Source: Struthidea cinerea (taxonomy: Eukaryota > Chordata > Aves > Passeriformes > Corcoracidae). From it: DNA of 64,000 bases. Shown one piece after another: positions 32,787 through 46,420 of the stretch. Under the pieces are notes generated by a model. The model had not been told where the DNA came from, did no database searches, and saw only the letters and a program-made list of their open reading frames with translations. Position 1 is the first letter of the stretch. Each line of letters starts with the position of its first letter. The translations under genes and the position numbers were made by a program. The stretch is taken from positions 1,234,709 to 1,298,708 of the forward strand of contig VZTI01004081.1 in assembly GCA_013397865.1 (NCBI GenBank), given 5' to 3'.

Positions 32787-35700
32787 CTGCAAGACACCAG
32801 GACAACAGTTAGGGGCAGGAGGGGAGGAAAGAAATGCAATGGCCGCTGTGAGCAGGAGTTTCACACGGACATCTGTGCCTTCCAATGGCACCGTGCACTG
32901 GCAAGAGGAACACTCCAGATTCGCACGACTGAGATCCACCTGACTGCACACCCCCAAGCTTGTGCTCCTCTGCTACACTGCACATGCACAGGGGTCCAGT
33001 TGTACCCCAGGGACTAAATTTCACCTCCAGAAGAACCAAACAAAGGGAATTAAAAAACAGGGATGCAATCAGAGACAGCCACAAGCCTCATTCTTATGTC
33101 CAGTGGGGTGGTTTTGCATGACCCTAAGCCACACATGCAGCAGTAAGGGAGCTCACTTTCAGACTGCTGGATGCACGTTGGCCAAAATGTGAGCTTTCCC
33201 TGGAGCACCTGGCTTTTTCAGCGCACCCAGATGCACATCCAGGTGTCAGCTTTGGAGTAAAATATCCCCCTGGAAGAAGAAAGCTTTGCAGCAGCCCTTC
33301 CCTCCTCCCTTTGCCACCTGCACACTGTGGCACTGCTGCTGAGCAGCAGCAGACACCACACTGCCAGTCTGAGGTCTGGCAAGCAGGGCTCAGCTACACT
33401 TGGGGAAAGATGCTGCCACCCCCACTCCTCTTAATGGATACTTGAACGCTATCCTGCTTTTAAAGCCAACTTCTGTCCCATTCATATGCTTCATCCACCA
33501 GGGCATTGCTTCCATGTGGCTCTGAGGTGACTCATTGCCCCAGACGCTGGTGTCAAGCAGTTGATCTGGGAAGGGACATTCTCCAGGAGCTGCCGTGGCT
33601 GTGGTTCTCATCACTGTGAATCAAAACACAAAGAGCAAAACGCAGAAAGTCCTCACCTATCAGGAGTTCTCATCCCCACGCTTAACTGTTGACATTGTCG
33701 AATTTCCTCTTTAAGGGGTTGTGGGTGGAGGAGGGAGGGAGGGGCTGGAAGGGGAGGAGGCAAAAATAAGAATAAACCTAAGGAGATCAGCATCTTTTCA
33801 AACCTCAGTGCTTGCAGGGAGACACCTCGGAGGCCCTTCCTTTCTGAGAGCTGGAGCAGCAAACTTGAATCTGCAGCTCGAGGTGGGAACAGTGCACTGA
33901 GAACTCATCTCCAGCACCCAAGCAGGGGGAGCAGAGCTGGGAGGAGCTGCAAATCTCCCACTGGAGACACCAACCTACCTGGGGATGTTCTAACCAGCAG
34001 CCCAGCTCTCCCAGCCCACCTCTCCAAGCACCCCAGGTAAAGCAGCAGAGAAGAGAAGCTGGCAGGCAGGAGGGTCGTCCATGCCAGCTGGAACCAGCCT
34101 CCCCTGTCAGGGCCAATCTTCTACCTCAGGGCACCTCTGGAGATCCCAGCTGATACCACAGGCATTGCTATTTCACATCTACCCCGGCCATTTCGCATTT
34201 AAATGGCCTCAGCCCACTCTATCCCAGCCCAGCTGGTGCCAAGTCATTGCCTCCCGACTAGGGAGCACCGCTTTGGGACAGCCCCAACCAGGACAGACAG
34301 ACAGATAATTCCTAACCCACAAGGTGAAAAGGACTGGATTTCCTCTCCCTGGCAGTAAATAAAACATAGGGCTGGAGAACACATACCCACTATCTTGTGC
34401 AGGCTTTAGGGCTACACCAAAGCACCCAGGAGCTGTTTTAGGGGCAGAATAAGGTGACCCACATTCCTCACCCAGCAACCCCACATATTTGTAAAAATAA
34501 ACCCTTCTTGACCATCACAGTTTCAAATCTAGAGAAAAATCTGCTGCTCCAGCGTGGGGCAAGGGCATCCCCAAGTGCTGACCAACACACTCCAACCCCA
34601 CCAGCTGGTACTGCCACCCTCAAAAGCAGCTTGATGGAGCCCACAGGGGATGGGAATGGGGGAAGAAATCCCAGCCTCCACTATGGAGGATGGATGAGAG
34701 GACAGAGGCAGGGGTGGTGAGGCGGGCGAGATGGCAGTGCTGGATGTGGCATCACAGCACCAAAGCCCTGTGCCTGCCCCACACCTCACCCCACAGGACT
34801 GTCCCCCAGAAGCCCTTACAGAGCTCCATACCCTCTCTCCCTCGCAGAGAGCCTCACCCAGCCCCACAGGCTGCAGTAAAAGCTGCCTGTACCTTGCCTC
34901 CTGCCCGGCTTTACAGCCAGGGTGATAAGGATGCAAATGAGCACTAAAGTCCTTCCTAACAAAACAAAAGCACCCCAACAATCCCCTCCAGACCAAAAGC
35001 AATACAGGAACAAAGCAGCCAGAGCACTGAGGAGCTGTGGACCTGCAGAAGAGCCATGGCAGCAGCCAGAGCTCCTGCAAGCAGCTGAGATGCTCACAGA
35101 GGCCATCCAAGCTCCCACTGCTCAACCAGGGGAACCCCACATTGTTCCCAAGGACAGACGTGCTGGGAGAAAATCCACAGGAAGGAGCGAGAGGTGCCAG
35201 CCAGGACTCTCGTGGCAAACCTTGGTCCTGCCTCAGTGCTCGCTCGTGCCCCGCAGGCCCGGTGCTGACTCCGAGGAGCGAGTTCTACCTGTAGGGCTCC
35301 TCCTGCGGTCGGGACTTGGCACGACCAGCCCAACAGCTTGTTCAGGGAAGAGCCCATCTCTCCGACGGTGCACAGACAGCCACACACGCTTAAATCAAGC
35401 CAGGCTGGCCTTGGCATTTGGGGGATAAGGAAAAGTCATCCTACGGGAACTTCCTCGTGCAGAGATGCCAGAAGCATTTATGCCGCGGTGTTAGCACCCA
35501 GGAGAGAAGCTCTGCTTTGACATTTCCTGACCTTGCCACCTTTGGCCTTCCAAGGGCTGGAAGTTTGCTCCTGGATTTGCACAGCAAGATGCCATCCCCC
35601 TCGCAAGCACATGTGCCCTTCGGCAGGAAAGCCCTCCATGCTTCCCACCTGCACAAAGCCTTAGCCAGGACATGGCAAAATAGGGCACCAAGGGTAGTCT

Positions 35701-37420
35701 CACATGTTCAGCCCGACAGCCACGCTTTGAAGAGGCTCAAAGACTTCAGGATCCTCCCTTCTGCAGCTTCTGGTCCTCCATGGGACTTTGTTTCTACGAT
35801 GGCATTTTTCCATCCGCTTGGGAGAGGGCTGTGTGCCCAAGAGATGGGTGGACACCAACAGTCATCAGAGTTCATGCTCAAAAAATCAAGTCCACATCCA
35901 ACACTGAGCACATTTACTTCCATGAAGTTTCTGGAGCATCCTCCACTCCTCTCCCAGCCAAAACAGCAGAAATCATCAAATATCTCCATACACAAACTCC
36001 TTCCCCAAAACAGCTTGTCCAGGTAAAGCTTTTCCCCATCACCAGAACAGGAACAAGATGGACAACTGGTCCACTTGGTCTTCTCATGTAAAGGAGCTGG
36101 CTGAAATGCTGTGCTCTGACTCTTCCACTCCTGTGGCTTTTCCTTGTTATCCATCACGCTTCCCAAAACCCAGATAACAGCCCAAGAGACCTGACCTCCC
36201 CCACCTCCCTGCACATGCAGCCACCTTGGTTTGACCTGAGCAGAAGTCCAACTCATCCTAAGGAAGCAGAACCAGAAAAGCACTCAGCCTTGCTGGTTTT
36301 TCAGCACTAAACAATTTCCACAATGAACTAACCCCAGACACGTGACATGACAGCACCAGGGCCATGCTCAGTGTCTTGTGGTCACATTTGGCACTGACAC
36401 CTGTGTCAAAAACCAGGCTGGAACTCTGCCACCTGTTCAGCCTGTCCTCCCCTCTGTGACCATATGTGAAATCCAAGGAAATTCAGCATCTTTAAGACCC
36501 AGCCCTCCACCAACCCTGGTTTAAATCACCCAGGCCATGCAACAGGTGGGCAGGAGCAAAGGAAGAGACAGATTGTGCAGTAACTACAGAAATCTTGTTT
36601 CTTGTCACAGCCAAAGGAAAATACGTGTTATCTCCTCCTGGTGTTGATAGGTACTGCAGATAGGAAAAAATCCTTGCAAGCAGGACACTGTCCCCCTGCA
36701 ATCCAAGGCTTCCACTTTGCCATGGTGTCAAGGCGGTATCTCAGGTGAGAGCAATGCAGGAGAGGTGATGGGGGGCAGAGAAAGAGAGAATTGGGCTCTG
36801 CATAACCCACAGCAATGCCTGCCTGTGAAGCACCTGCAGCATCCTTTCCTCTACATATCCCAGCAGGTTAAAAAAAAAAAGCGGGAAAGGGCAAGGACGA
36901 GGTAACTGGGAGGCCTGACCCTGTGAACAGCAGGGCAGACCAGCAGCAGGAGAAGGCAACAGCACTGCCAGCAGATAAAAAAAACAATCACCAGATACTT
37001 CTCCTGGAGATTTTCTCTCTGCCCTGTTGCAATAGAGAGAGACAAAAATGAAAAACAAACAAGAAAAGCCTGTACGCCGCGTGCAGATCCTGCCCACGTC
37101 GCCAGCAGCCTCTGTTTAAATACATTTTCTGTCTAAGTGACTGTGCACTTCCAGCCTCCCGGCAGCATGTGCTACTCCACACAACAACTCCAGATCAGCC
37201 CATCATCAACAGTTATAGCTCAACTTAATTGAACGTGTCTTAGTGCTCCATTAGCTCTGGCAGCAGCAGCCAGCTGGCTTGTGCTTGCCAGCAGCGCTGC
37301 CAGCTCCCTTCCTGAGCCCAGGAGTGAAAAAACAGGCAGAAAATACACGTATATATAGGAGAAGAGCGTAAGAGCACCACAACACAGCTGCAGCTTGACT
37401 AATCTGTGCAGCGGCTATTA
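32787..37420 (-). other. RRBP1: RRBP1 intron 1
   Basis: Non-coding sequence between the CpG island and the acceptor just before exon 2 (TCTTGCAG at 32,787-32,794 read on the - strand). I see no exon or clear repeat. A purine-rich patch lies at about 33,720-33,770. Its 5' boundary depends on where the non-coding exon 1 ends. Confidence 0.6.
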
Positions 37421-37553
37421 CAAATTTTCTCTCCCCTCCCTGGCCCGAAGAGGCATTTCACTGCCGGTCCTCATCAGCTCCTCCCTGGGGCTCACATCCC
37501 AGTAGCCGCGACTCCTTCCAGCCATATCCCGCTGATGGGGGGCTTCGACGAAG
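37350..37553 (+). promoter_or_regulatory. Possible divergent + strand promoter and first exon
   Basis: A TATATATA box at 37,350-37,357 precedes the CpG island. Downstream on the + strand an ATG at 37,535 opens MGGFDE and runs into a consensus donor GAAG|GTGAGA at 37,553/37,554. I recognise no known gene with this start and no downstream exon, so this may be chance or a divergent non-coding transcript. Confidence 0.2.
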
Positions 37554-38690
37554 GTGAGAGCTGGCATTCCAGGCGCGGACACTTCTCCATCCCGCTCAGC
37601 CACGTGTGCAGCACACGCTCTTCCGCTGGACCGCTTCCCCGGCAGGGCGAGGAGCGGGGCAGACCCGCGGGAAGGCTGCTCATGTCCAGGCTGGGAAGAC
37701 CCCACGGTGGGCGAGGGGTCTCCGCTTATGGGGTCGATGCTTCTATCTAAAGGCTCGGGGACCCCGAGCTGCCGGGGGTCTCCGGGTGCCAGCAGAGTTT
37801 TGTCGGAGGGCTTAGTTAAGGAAAAAAAAAGGACAAGCGACAGCGGCCCGAGCGCCGGGACCTTCTGTAAGCGCGGCTAATCAGATTAATAATTGTCATC
37901 CGGCCGGCGCTGGGCAGGACGGCGGCGCTCGGGGGGCCGGGGCAGCGCGGGGCCCGGACCTCGCCCTGCCCGCACACGCCGCCATTCCGCGCTCGGGGCC
38001 ATTCATCCGCCCGGCCCCCGGCGCACGGACCGGNNNNNNNNNNNNNNNNNNNNNNNNNNNNNNNNNNNNNNNNNNNNNNNNNNNNNNNNNNNNNNNNNNN
38101 NNNNNNNNNNNNNNNNNNNNNNNNNNNNNNNNNNNNNNNNNNNNNNNNNNNNNNNNNNNNNNNNNNNNNNNNNNNNNNNNNNNNNNNNNNNNNNNNNNNN
38201 NNNNNNNNNNNNNNNNNNNNNNNNNNNNNNNNNNNNNNNNNNNNNNNNNNNNNNNNNNNNNNNNNNNNNNNNNNNNNNNNNNNNNNNNNNNNNNNNNNNN
38301 NNNNNNNNNNNNNNNNNNNNNNNNNNNNNNNNNNNNNNNNNNNNNNNNNNNNNNNNNNNNNNNNNNNNNNNNNNNNNNNNNNNNNNNNNNNNNNNNNNCG
38401 GGGCCCTCCCCGCGGGGGGACGGGGCTGCGCTGCCGTCCCTCCGCCGTCCCTCCGCCGTACCTCCGCGCCGCCCGCGGCTGCAGCGGCGCCCGGGGCCGG
38501 GGGAGCCCCGCGGACCTTTGCCCCCGGGCTGAGCTGCCGACGATTGGTGTGCGCCGGCCGTGGCTGCCCGCCGGCCTTGCCCGGGGTGTCAGCGTCGTCC
38601 CTGGGGCACAGCGGGGAGAGGAATCCGGGGAGCTCCCAGCCAGCGGTGGGGGTGCTGCTCCACGGTGGGGACCCTCCTCAAGCGCTGAGT
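37420..38690 (-). promoter_or_regulatory. RRBP1: CpG island, RRBP1 promoter and non-coding exon 1 region
   Basis: Strongly CpG-rich sequence on both sides of an assembly gap, about 5-6 kb upstream of the RRBP1 start-codon exon. The 5' UTR in exon 2 begins at a splice acceptor, so a non-coding exon 1 must exist and this is the only CpG island upstream. A plausible - strand donor is GGAG|GTACGG at about 38,459-38,464, and another is GGGAT|GTGAGC near 37,490. Neither can be proven from sequence alone. Confidence 0.7.
38034..38398. other. Assembly gap (365 N) in the CpG island
   Basis: A run of N in the most GC-rich part of the window. The core promoter and transcription start of RRBP1 may be inside it. 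Confidence 0.99.
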
Positions 38691-41600
38691 GTGGGCACCA
38701 TGGAGCAGATTGGACCTGAAAGATGCCTGGCCCCAGCGGGAGCCTTTTTTTCAGGGTTTGCAAGCGCTGTGTGGTCAAACAGCGCTGGGACTGGTCCATC
38801 GCCCACCAGCTTGCGGGTCCCAGGACAGGGAGAAAGCCATGACCACGATGGCCGGTGCCACCCAGGATGGTGGCTGTCCTCTTGGCACGTGCCTTCTGTG
38901 TGTCTTCTGGCCTGCTTGTGACCTCCCATGGCAAGATTTATCACTCAAGTACCTGTTCGCATCAGAGGGAGTTTGCTATCTGGAGGTGATTTGGATGCTA
39001 CAGTACCTTGGAAATTAAAAAGTAAGGGTTGGAAGGGACTCCCTTCACATCAGAACCAACTGCTAGGCTGAATCACTGGAGAAGAGCCAGAGCATCTTGA
39101 GGAGATGCTGCACCCTGCCAGTCTGCAGTAAGAACATGAGAATTATGTCCGGCCCATCTTCCCAGGAACGTGCATCCAAAACCAACCAACCCCCCTGACA
39201 CCCAACCAAGCAGGAGCGTGAGGGTTGGCAAAGAGGGTTGGTCTGACAGACCAGAGGTTTGTTGCCTACTCCGTAACACACAGGTGGTGTTGGCTACACT
39301 TTTTATCCCAAAACAGACAAAAGGTCTGGTCTTGCGTGGGAATATGTCTCCCATGCCTGCACATCTTCACCAAGCTCAGAGCCATCTCTTTCCCTACCCT
39401 GCATTCTCCATGGCCACATTGTGGTGCACAACCAAGCTTCTGCACTGGCTGTGGAGTAAGAAAGGAATCTATTAAAAAAGTGTCTGTGAGGGAGTGATAA
39501 TTCACCATCACAACACAGGCTGTTGGGATTTTCCAGCCTCCTGGCTTGGCATATCAACGTTATTGTATTTCAGTGGCCAGAACATCTCAGGAGGTGGCCA
39601 TTGGGGCTGCTCTCAGTGGTGTTCCTGGGATTTACATCAGCTGCCACTGGGTCGTCACCCCTGCATGGAGAACAAGCCGTGCTATTGAGGCCAGGCTGGG
39701 GAGGGCAGCAGGTCCTGCCCGCAGCCTGGTACATCTCGACACAACAGCAAGGGGAGAATAAGTCACTGTTTCATGAGGGCTGATGTGGTGGGAGAAGAGA
39801 AAAAATATGCCAATGGAGAAACATTTCAGCTAATTATGATAACCCCAGCTTCTGCAGAGGGACCTGAAATAGGCACAAATACTTTTTGGCACTCATGAGA
39901 ACTTGGAGGCTCTTTTGGGTTTTCTTTTGGGGCAGGGCTCCCCACTTCGAGCAGGACCTGGGCTGGGAAAACCCGTGATGACCATGACGCCTCCAGGCAA
40001 AGGCATGAAGGTTTGGGATCCATCTCTGCCTCAGTCCACCCGGGATCATGGGCTCATTAAACTCCCCAAGGACCTTCTCCAGACCAAAGCACTTGGATGC
40101 AGGAATGCAGCAGCTGAACAGCACCGAGGTCCCAAGCCCCGTGAGTCCCCCTTTCCCTGGCTACATCTGTGGTGGAGCATGCAGCCAGACACCCCTTCCA
40201 GCCCCCTTACACCCTTGCCATGAGCATCCTGGGGGACCTTGGGTGTTCTCTCATGCCTGCTGGGTGTGAGAGACCCGAGGCTGGGCTCTCTCGAGCTCTC
40301 TTAGCAAGGCACTGGGTACTTCAGTGTTTGCTGGGGCAGGGACTGGCGTGCACAGCCCCAGCCAAGCACCTGAGGTGTGGAGAGCTGGGCTCACTCTCAC
40401 CATCTCCAGCCACATGAACAATTGAGTGTCTGCTTCAGCGTGGGACAGTAATGAGGGCAGAGCAGTGGGGAAATGCACAGCGTGGGGTGAAACCCCAGGC
40501 AGAAAGAGCTGAGATGTGAGCCCAGGTGTCCTCTGCCACCATGGCACAGATGTGCTCAGGGGACCACTCCCTCTGCTCCTTCCCCAGCTGTGTGTGGGGT
40601 CTGTAGACAGATGTCTGAAACCCTTGCTTGCCCTCTGTTCCCCAACCCCTGTGTGGCTGGAAGCTGACTCACTCCACAGCATTCCTCCCAGCACCCACAG
40701 TCACCACCATTGGTCTGTTCTTGGGTGTTTCCCCCCATTTTTTAAGACATCAAGTGTATACCTCCCATCACGGTGTTTCCCTCTGACTCTTCCATGTATG
40801 CTGTTGATCCAGGCCACTGGGATAACATATTATCAGCGTAATTTGATTTCACCTTCATAATAAAGGCATTCTCTGTAAATACTAGTTCTCCCAGCTCCTG
40901 CCCAGAGGCAGTATCCAGCCTAAATCCAGAGGTCTGTGTTAAAACAACCAAAGTGCTGACAATTTTCCATGGTCGTCTTCAGTACTAGAAAGTTTTTTTT
41001 GGGTTCAGTTTGAAAATCACTTGCTCCAGCTCAAGTTTTTCAGTTTCTAGTTATTTTTGCATCCACAAGTCTTTGGCTGTTGGTGAAGAAGCTGTTGTTT
41101 AGCCCTGGAATGGCTCCAAATCTTTCCACTGGGCGTATTAGTTATCCTGAACTCCTAACCATAGCTGGGGTATTTTTAGCTCTGCACAGCAGTCATCAAA
41201 CTAACACTGCCACAAGGTCTGCAGGACTCCCTGAGGTCCCCCGCAGCCCAGCTCCTTCTGAAGCTCCAGGCTCAGCTGTGCAGAGGTGACCATGAAATCC
41301 CACCTGGGGAGCCAACCAGGACTATGGCCAAGTGCTTTCTGCCATCCCCATGTGATCCACATCCAAGCTGTGGCCGAGCACATGGACAGGCACAGCTCAT
41401 GCTTTCTTACGGGAGAGCAGGGAGCTCTGCCTGGCCTTGGTGGTACCCTTGTGGAGGTGCAGAGGTGCTTGCCCCCCACTCACTCCCACCCTGGAATACT
41501 TCCTGCTGCAGAAATACACCAAAAAGCTGGTAGGAACAAGAGCAGAGTAGCCCCTTGCTCCAGACTCGGCAGCTTCCTGCTCTGTGGACATGATGCTGCC

Positions 41601-44600
41601 TTGTCTCCTGGCCAGGCTGATCCTCCAAGCAGCACCACATCCACACTCAATCCCTTTGAAGACTCTGGAAGCAGCCTCCCTTTTTTCATAAAAGAAGGAA
41701 TCAGTCTGTCTGGCCTCCCCTTGGCTCCCTGGCAGTTCCTCCCAGCCTGGGTGCCTTGCCAAGCCCTTGCTGGTCTGGGTTTAATAAGAAGCAGCTCTGC
41801 TCCAGGGATGGAAATTAGAGGTGGATGCTGCAGCAGAGAAAAGTGCAGGGACACGGTGGCAAGAGCTTCTGGATCCCTGCTCGCCCGTGTTTCTGCAATG
41901 GCACAGCCAAGGCCTGGCTTAGGAAATGCACCGTGCCACAGCTGGATTTGCTTCTGGAGCAGGGTGTAGCTCCTGCACGGCCTCCTTGTTTTTCCACCTA
42001 AGTCCACATGGGATTGGAAAATACCACTGGAATATGAAATATGAACCAGGACCTGCAGGATGACCCCACGTCAGTGGGCTAGCAGCCAGAGCCCAGTGGG
42101 ACAGCCCAGTTCCCAGCAGACACTAAATCCCTGTGTCTCAGCAGCTGGGCTTTGCCCTGGGCGTTTGTAAATTAACACTTTTCCAGGAGCACTCCTGGTG
42201 TTCACGCCTTAGATCTCTATTCTGCTGTTCCCCTGTCCCGACAGCTCTGCTCTGTGAGGTGCCCCAAATGCTGGCAGGAGGAGTGCAAGTCAGGCAGTCA
42301 CCAGAAGCCAAAAGTTCAATGAGTTCATCTTTGGGTCCGCTGACGGCCGAACTGTTGTTAGAGAAGTAGATTGGTAAGGAGCTTGGAGCTAAATCAGCTG
42401 ATGAAGGGTTTGAGAAGGGAACCTCTTTCTTTTCTCCCCAGCTACTTCCCATGTTGCCTCCTGGCCTCATTGCATCCTTCCTTCTGCCCTCGTGGCCGTA
42501 ACTGAGCTCCCATTCAGATGGAAGCCCGTCTGAAGTTGGTGGGATATTGCTCTCAAGGCGTGATGACAAATGTGCTTTGTAATGGGGCAAGGTCAAATAT
42601 CCGTGTGCTTCATCCCTTCCTCCATCCCTCACTGGAGAAGTTTAAGCAGAACTTAAACCTGTTCTGTGGGAGAATTTACTTAAACAACTTCATCTCCACA
42701 GAGGAAGGGTTGTGAAGCTGCACCACCCCCTGTGGCTCAGCCAGCAGCGAAGGAGTGTTAAAACCATCTGATTTCAGACCCCCAGATGTATCTTCTGTGG
42801 ATAAGGCTTGACACCAAAGAGATCTGGCAACCAGTGGGTTCATGCAAGCAGCTCCTGCTCTCCATGGCACTCAACAGCCACGAAATGAGGGGCCTCTGAT
42901 TATTCGCTCTGTGTGTGTCTGTCTCGTTGGCACTTGGAAAATATTTCATGTTCTCCTGTTAATTCTTTCCCAGAACTTTGCACTGTTTCAGCTGAGAGCG
43001 ATTCTTGGCAGGAGGAAAGCAGGAGCAGGTGAGTGACTGGCAGAGGATGTGCTGGACAGGCTCAGGCCCGTTTAGGATGGCTTGAGGTACCAGGGATGTG
43101 CACCTCAGCCCATGCCAGGAGTTGACATTCCCGATGACAGGGAGCGGGATGCAGCCATGTCCTGTATGCTGTTGGTCTCCATCCAGCGCATGATCCCCTC
43201 AAATGTCACGACAAAATTTGGGCTGTTTGGGGGTTTCCATGCATTGGTGACCTGCAGGGCTGTAGGACCAGCTCTCTGTAGCCTCAGCATCAGCCTAAGG
43301 TTACTCAGAAAGGGCAGCTGGTGGACTGAGTGTGGCTGCATCTGTCCAGATGTGAGCTGTGATGCTGCAGTGGAAAACGGTATCCCTGTGCCAGAGCAGG
43401 CTTGTAACAGGAAAAGCCAGCCTGAGGGCAAAGCAGGAACACAAGCTAATTTGGGAACACAATGGTTATGCTAATCAAAACACCTTCCAGAGGAGAAGGG
43501 AAGGAAATTACCTAATCCTTCACTATGCAGGTGGTGTCCCTGTGCCCAGGCTGAAGGACTAGGGCTAAGAACAGCTTGGAAGAAAGGGCATTTCCATCCG
43601 GGCAAGGAAAAAATCCCTGGGACCTCTTCCCTCCAGACCCTCTCCATCCAAGTGGGATGGAGGAGAGTCCCCTTCCCATCCCCAAACTGGGTTTAGGTCC
43701 AGAAAAATTCATGCTTTCCTTGAAAGTTTGGCTGGACACAAAGTTACATGACTCAGGAGCTTAGCAAGAAACTTCATCAGAATTTGGAAAATCAGCTGAG
43801 AAGGGTTGAAGCAGTTCCGGGACGTGCAGCCTGTCTTGCTTCACTTCCAACAGACTAGGATGGGGCAATCACTGGTTCTGTCAAAGGAACTCTTCCCCCT
43901 TCCCATAGATGATCTTAGCAGGGTTCATGCTCATTGCCTGACTCAACATCTGGAAACTCTAATCCGACTGAAAACGGCCCAGGAAGGCTCTCCTAACAAG
44001 CCAGGAGCAAGCACAGCTCCCAGCTTTGAGAAATCCCAGGGCATGGCCCCAGATGGAGAATGTAAGGTATTTTGGGGATGCTGGTGCTACAGAGCGTGAG
44101 TAGAGGACAATAGTGCACTTTCAGCATTAAATAAAAACCCACAAAGTTCCTCTGGCTTAGAGGAAACACACCTCAGCTGAGGACAGGCTTCCCTGGTTGA
44201 GGCTCTGCCGTGTTCCCAAGGCTCCTCTGCCTATTGCCCGCACACCTCCAGTGTGAAACCCATGTGATGCCTTTCATCCCCTGACTGGAGCCAGGAGCCA
44301 ACAGGGAGAAAGTGTGAGTCATGTCCAGAGTCAGAGGTTTGGATGCACCTGGAGGGAGTGCAAAATACAGGCACAAGAGCTGTGAAGGGACAGCAAAGAG
44401 CTGAATGGGTTTTTCTTCTGTTCCATGAAAAAATACACTCTGTAAGTGGCAGGGTTTTTTGGAGGAGAAGAACCCCTTCATAGAGTATGGAATTTTCTTT
44501 TCCCTTCATCACTCCAAATTTTATGTGGCATTCTATGGGAAAAAAAAAGAATTGACTTGTGATTTTTTTTTTCCCTTTGTCCTGTCTCAATGTTTTTTCA

Positions 44601-46200
44601 GCCCACAGACACCAAAGGGACACCCGTGGAGGGTGGCACTGGTCTGTGAGACAGCAGTGGAGGGGAGATGGGAAGTCATCCCTCTGGTCTGATGGGGGGG
44701 GACAGAAACCTTCACTCTCTGAGCTCAACACCACCTGGGCTAACACAGCTCCCACCCCACCGCTCATTCCTCTGCTCCTGTGCACCAGCAAAAAGCAGCC
44801 AAGCCTTCCACCTCCATTTTATTAAAACTCTTTATTTCCAGGTCGCTTCAAGCCCTCTCCCCTCCACATGAATCTTAGAGTGAATTTCTCTTGCTGGGTA
44901 CAGGCATCCAACACACACCCACTGTTGCAAAGAGGATTTTGCAGAGGGCCAACAGCCCCTCTCTGTCTCTGCAGAAAAAAACCTTACTTTAAATGGCCTG
45001 GGATCTGCCACATCAGCATTGAAATGTATCAAGAGGTCTCTAAAACAAACACACCTAGGGATGGTTATTTACCCAGAGAAGCAGGAGAAAAAGAAGAAAA
45101 AAGGAAGAAAAGAAACAAAAGGAGAAAATTTTTAAGAATTGTAATTTTTTAAGCAGTTTCTCTTCCAAAAAATGTAGCTGGAAACCTCAGGCTTGGGGTT
45201 AAATGTGTGTGTGAGGTGGCACTGAATAATGCCAAGGTAAATCCTAGTTCTGAATTAGTCTCCTTAGAGCAGAGCCGTGTACCTGCACATCGCTGTCCAA
45301 GAACATGCTGTGCTCTCTGGCTGCACACAACATTTTGTACTCAGAATCCTGTCTCTGAGCAGAAAAGGGATTTTTATATTAGCAAATTAAAAGAAAAAAA
45401 GACCTCTCCGAGTACATATACAATTACACCCAGGTGCCAGGCTGACATTGTGGCCAGGTGAGGCCCTTGAACCTGTTGCTGAACGTGGGTCAAAGCAAGC
45501 CCCAAAACTTGCTGCAGCAGCACAATAGGAAGGCTCATGTTGGAGTGTCAAGACATCATGTTTGGGACTTGGGGAAGGTCTCTGGGTGTGCAGGGGGAAG
45601 CTGGAAGTTGTGGGAGGAATTCAAAGTCCAGTTTCAGGTCTGCCAGAGGTATCTCTGTTGCCCCCCCACCATGGCACAACAATCGGATTGGCACTCCAGG
45701 GTGGTTGCTCGTGCCATCCCTGTGCTTGGCTTGTTTGCTCGTCATGTTTTAAGTTCCCTGGATACTCCTGCACCACCTCTCACACCAGTGACTCCAGCCT
45801 GGCCTGAGACCTCACAGCTATCACCTTGTTTTCCAGGTGTGCTGAAACAGAACCTGCCCTGGAGGGGAAGGCACATGCCCAGCCACTCACACTGGGGCTC
45901 TGCTCTCCAGCATGGCCCTGAGCACTGGAAAACCTTCAGCTCACATTAAAAGAGGACTTTTGGCCAGCAGTCGCCTTGGCAAGGGGCAGTGTTATTTGGT
46001 ATTTGACAAGGGCCTTAAAAGTAAAACTGGAGGGAAGGAGGTTGAATGGGAAAGCTGGGAATCAGGTCACCATGACTCTGGTCAGTCTGAAGTGCTCTGA
46101 CACAGCAGAGCCGTCCCGTGGACAATGGCCTTTGGCATGCTCATTCCTCCCGGGAGCTGAGCGCAGATCCCTCTCAGCCAGCAGAAGTGCTTCCCATTTC
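38691..46200. other. Intergenic sequence upstream of RRBP1, proximal part
   Basis: No exon with homology and splice sites was recognised on either strand. GGGTTGGAAGGGACT at about 39,027 resembles the very end of a CR1 element but is too short to call. Two overlapping - strand poly(A)-type signals (TTTATT on the + strand) lie at 44,817-44,836. A purine-rich tract is at about 45,080-45,127. Confidence 0.6.
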
Positions 46201-46420
46201 CACTGCCAGGGGCAGTGGCTCTTGTAAATCTCTCCATATGGCGTAATTAACCTCTGGGAATGGCTTATGAAGAGCAATGTGTTGTAAAATCCAAACATTT
46301 AGATGTGCCGTAAGTGCCGAGGTTATCTTTAAAAGCCCCCATAGTGAATCCTTTCAAATAACACGTTTTGGGGTCTCTCTGCCATAGCAGCACATGATTA
46401 AAATTTAACAGAGGGCGGGG
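46201..46420. promoter_or_regulatory. AT-rich block, candidate conserved non-coding element
   Basis: A block of lower GC than its surroundings with no open frame, a TAATTA homeodomain-type core near 46,245 and several balanced AT-rich words. It looks like typical vertebrate non-coding conserved DNA, but conservation cannot be judged from one sequence. Confidence 0.2.

Noticed and set aside
37816..38934. Long open frames of over 300 codons on both strands at 37.8-38.9 kb
   Set aside because: They run through the 365-N gap, which creates an artificial open frame.
39020..39060. CR1 end-like text GGGTTGGAAGGGACT
   Set aside because: Only about 15 bases match and the flanks do not continue as CR1, so it was not listed as an element.
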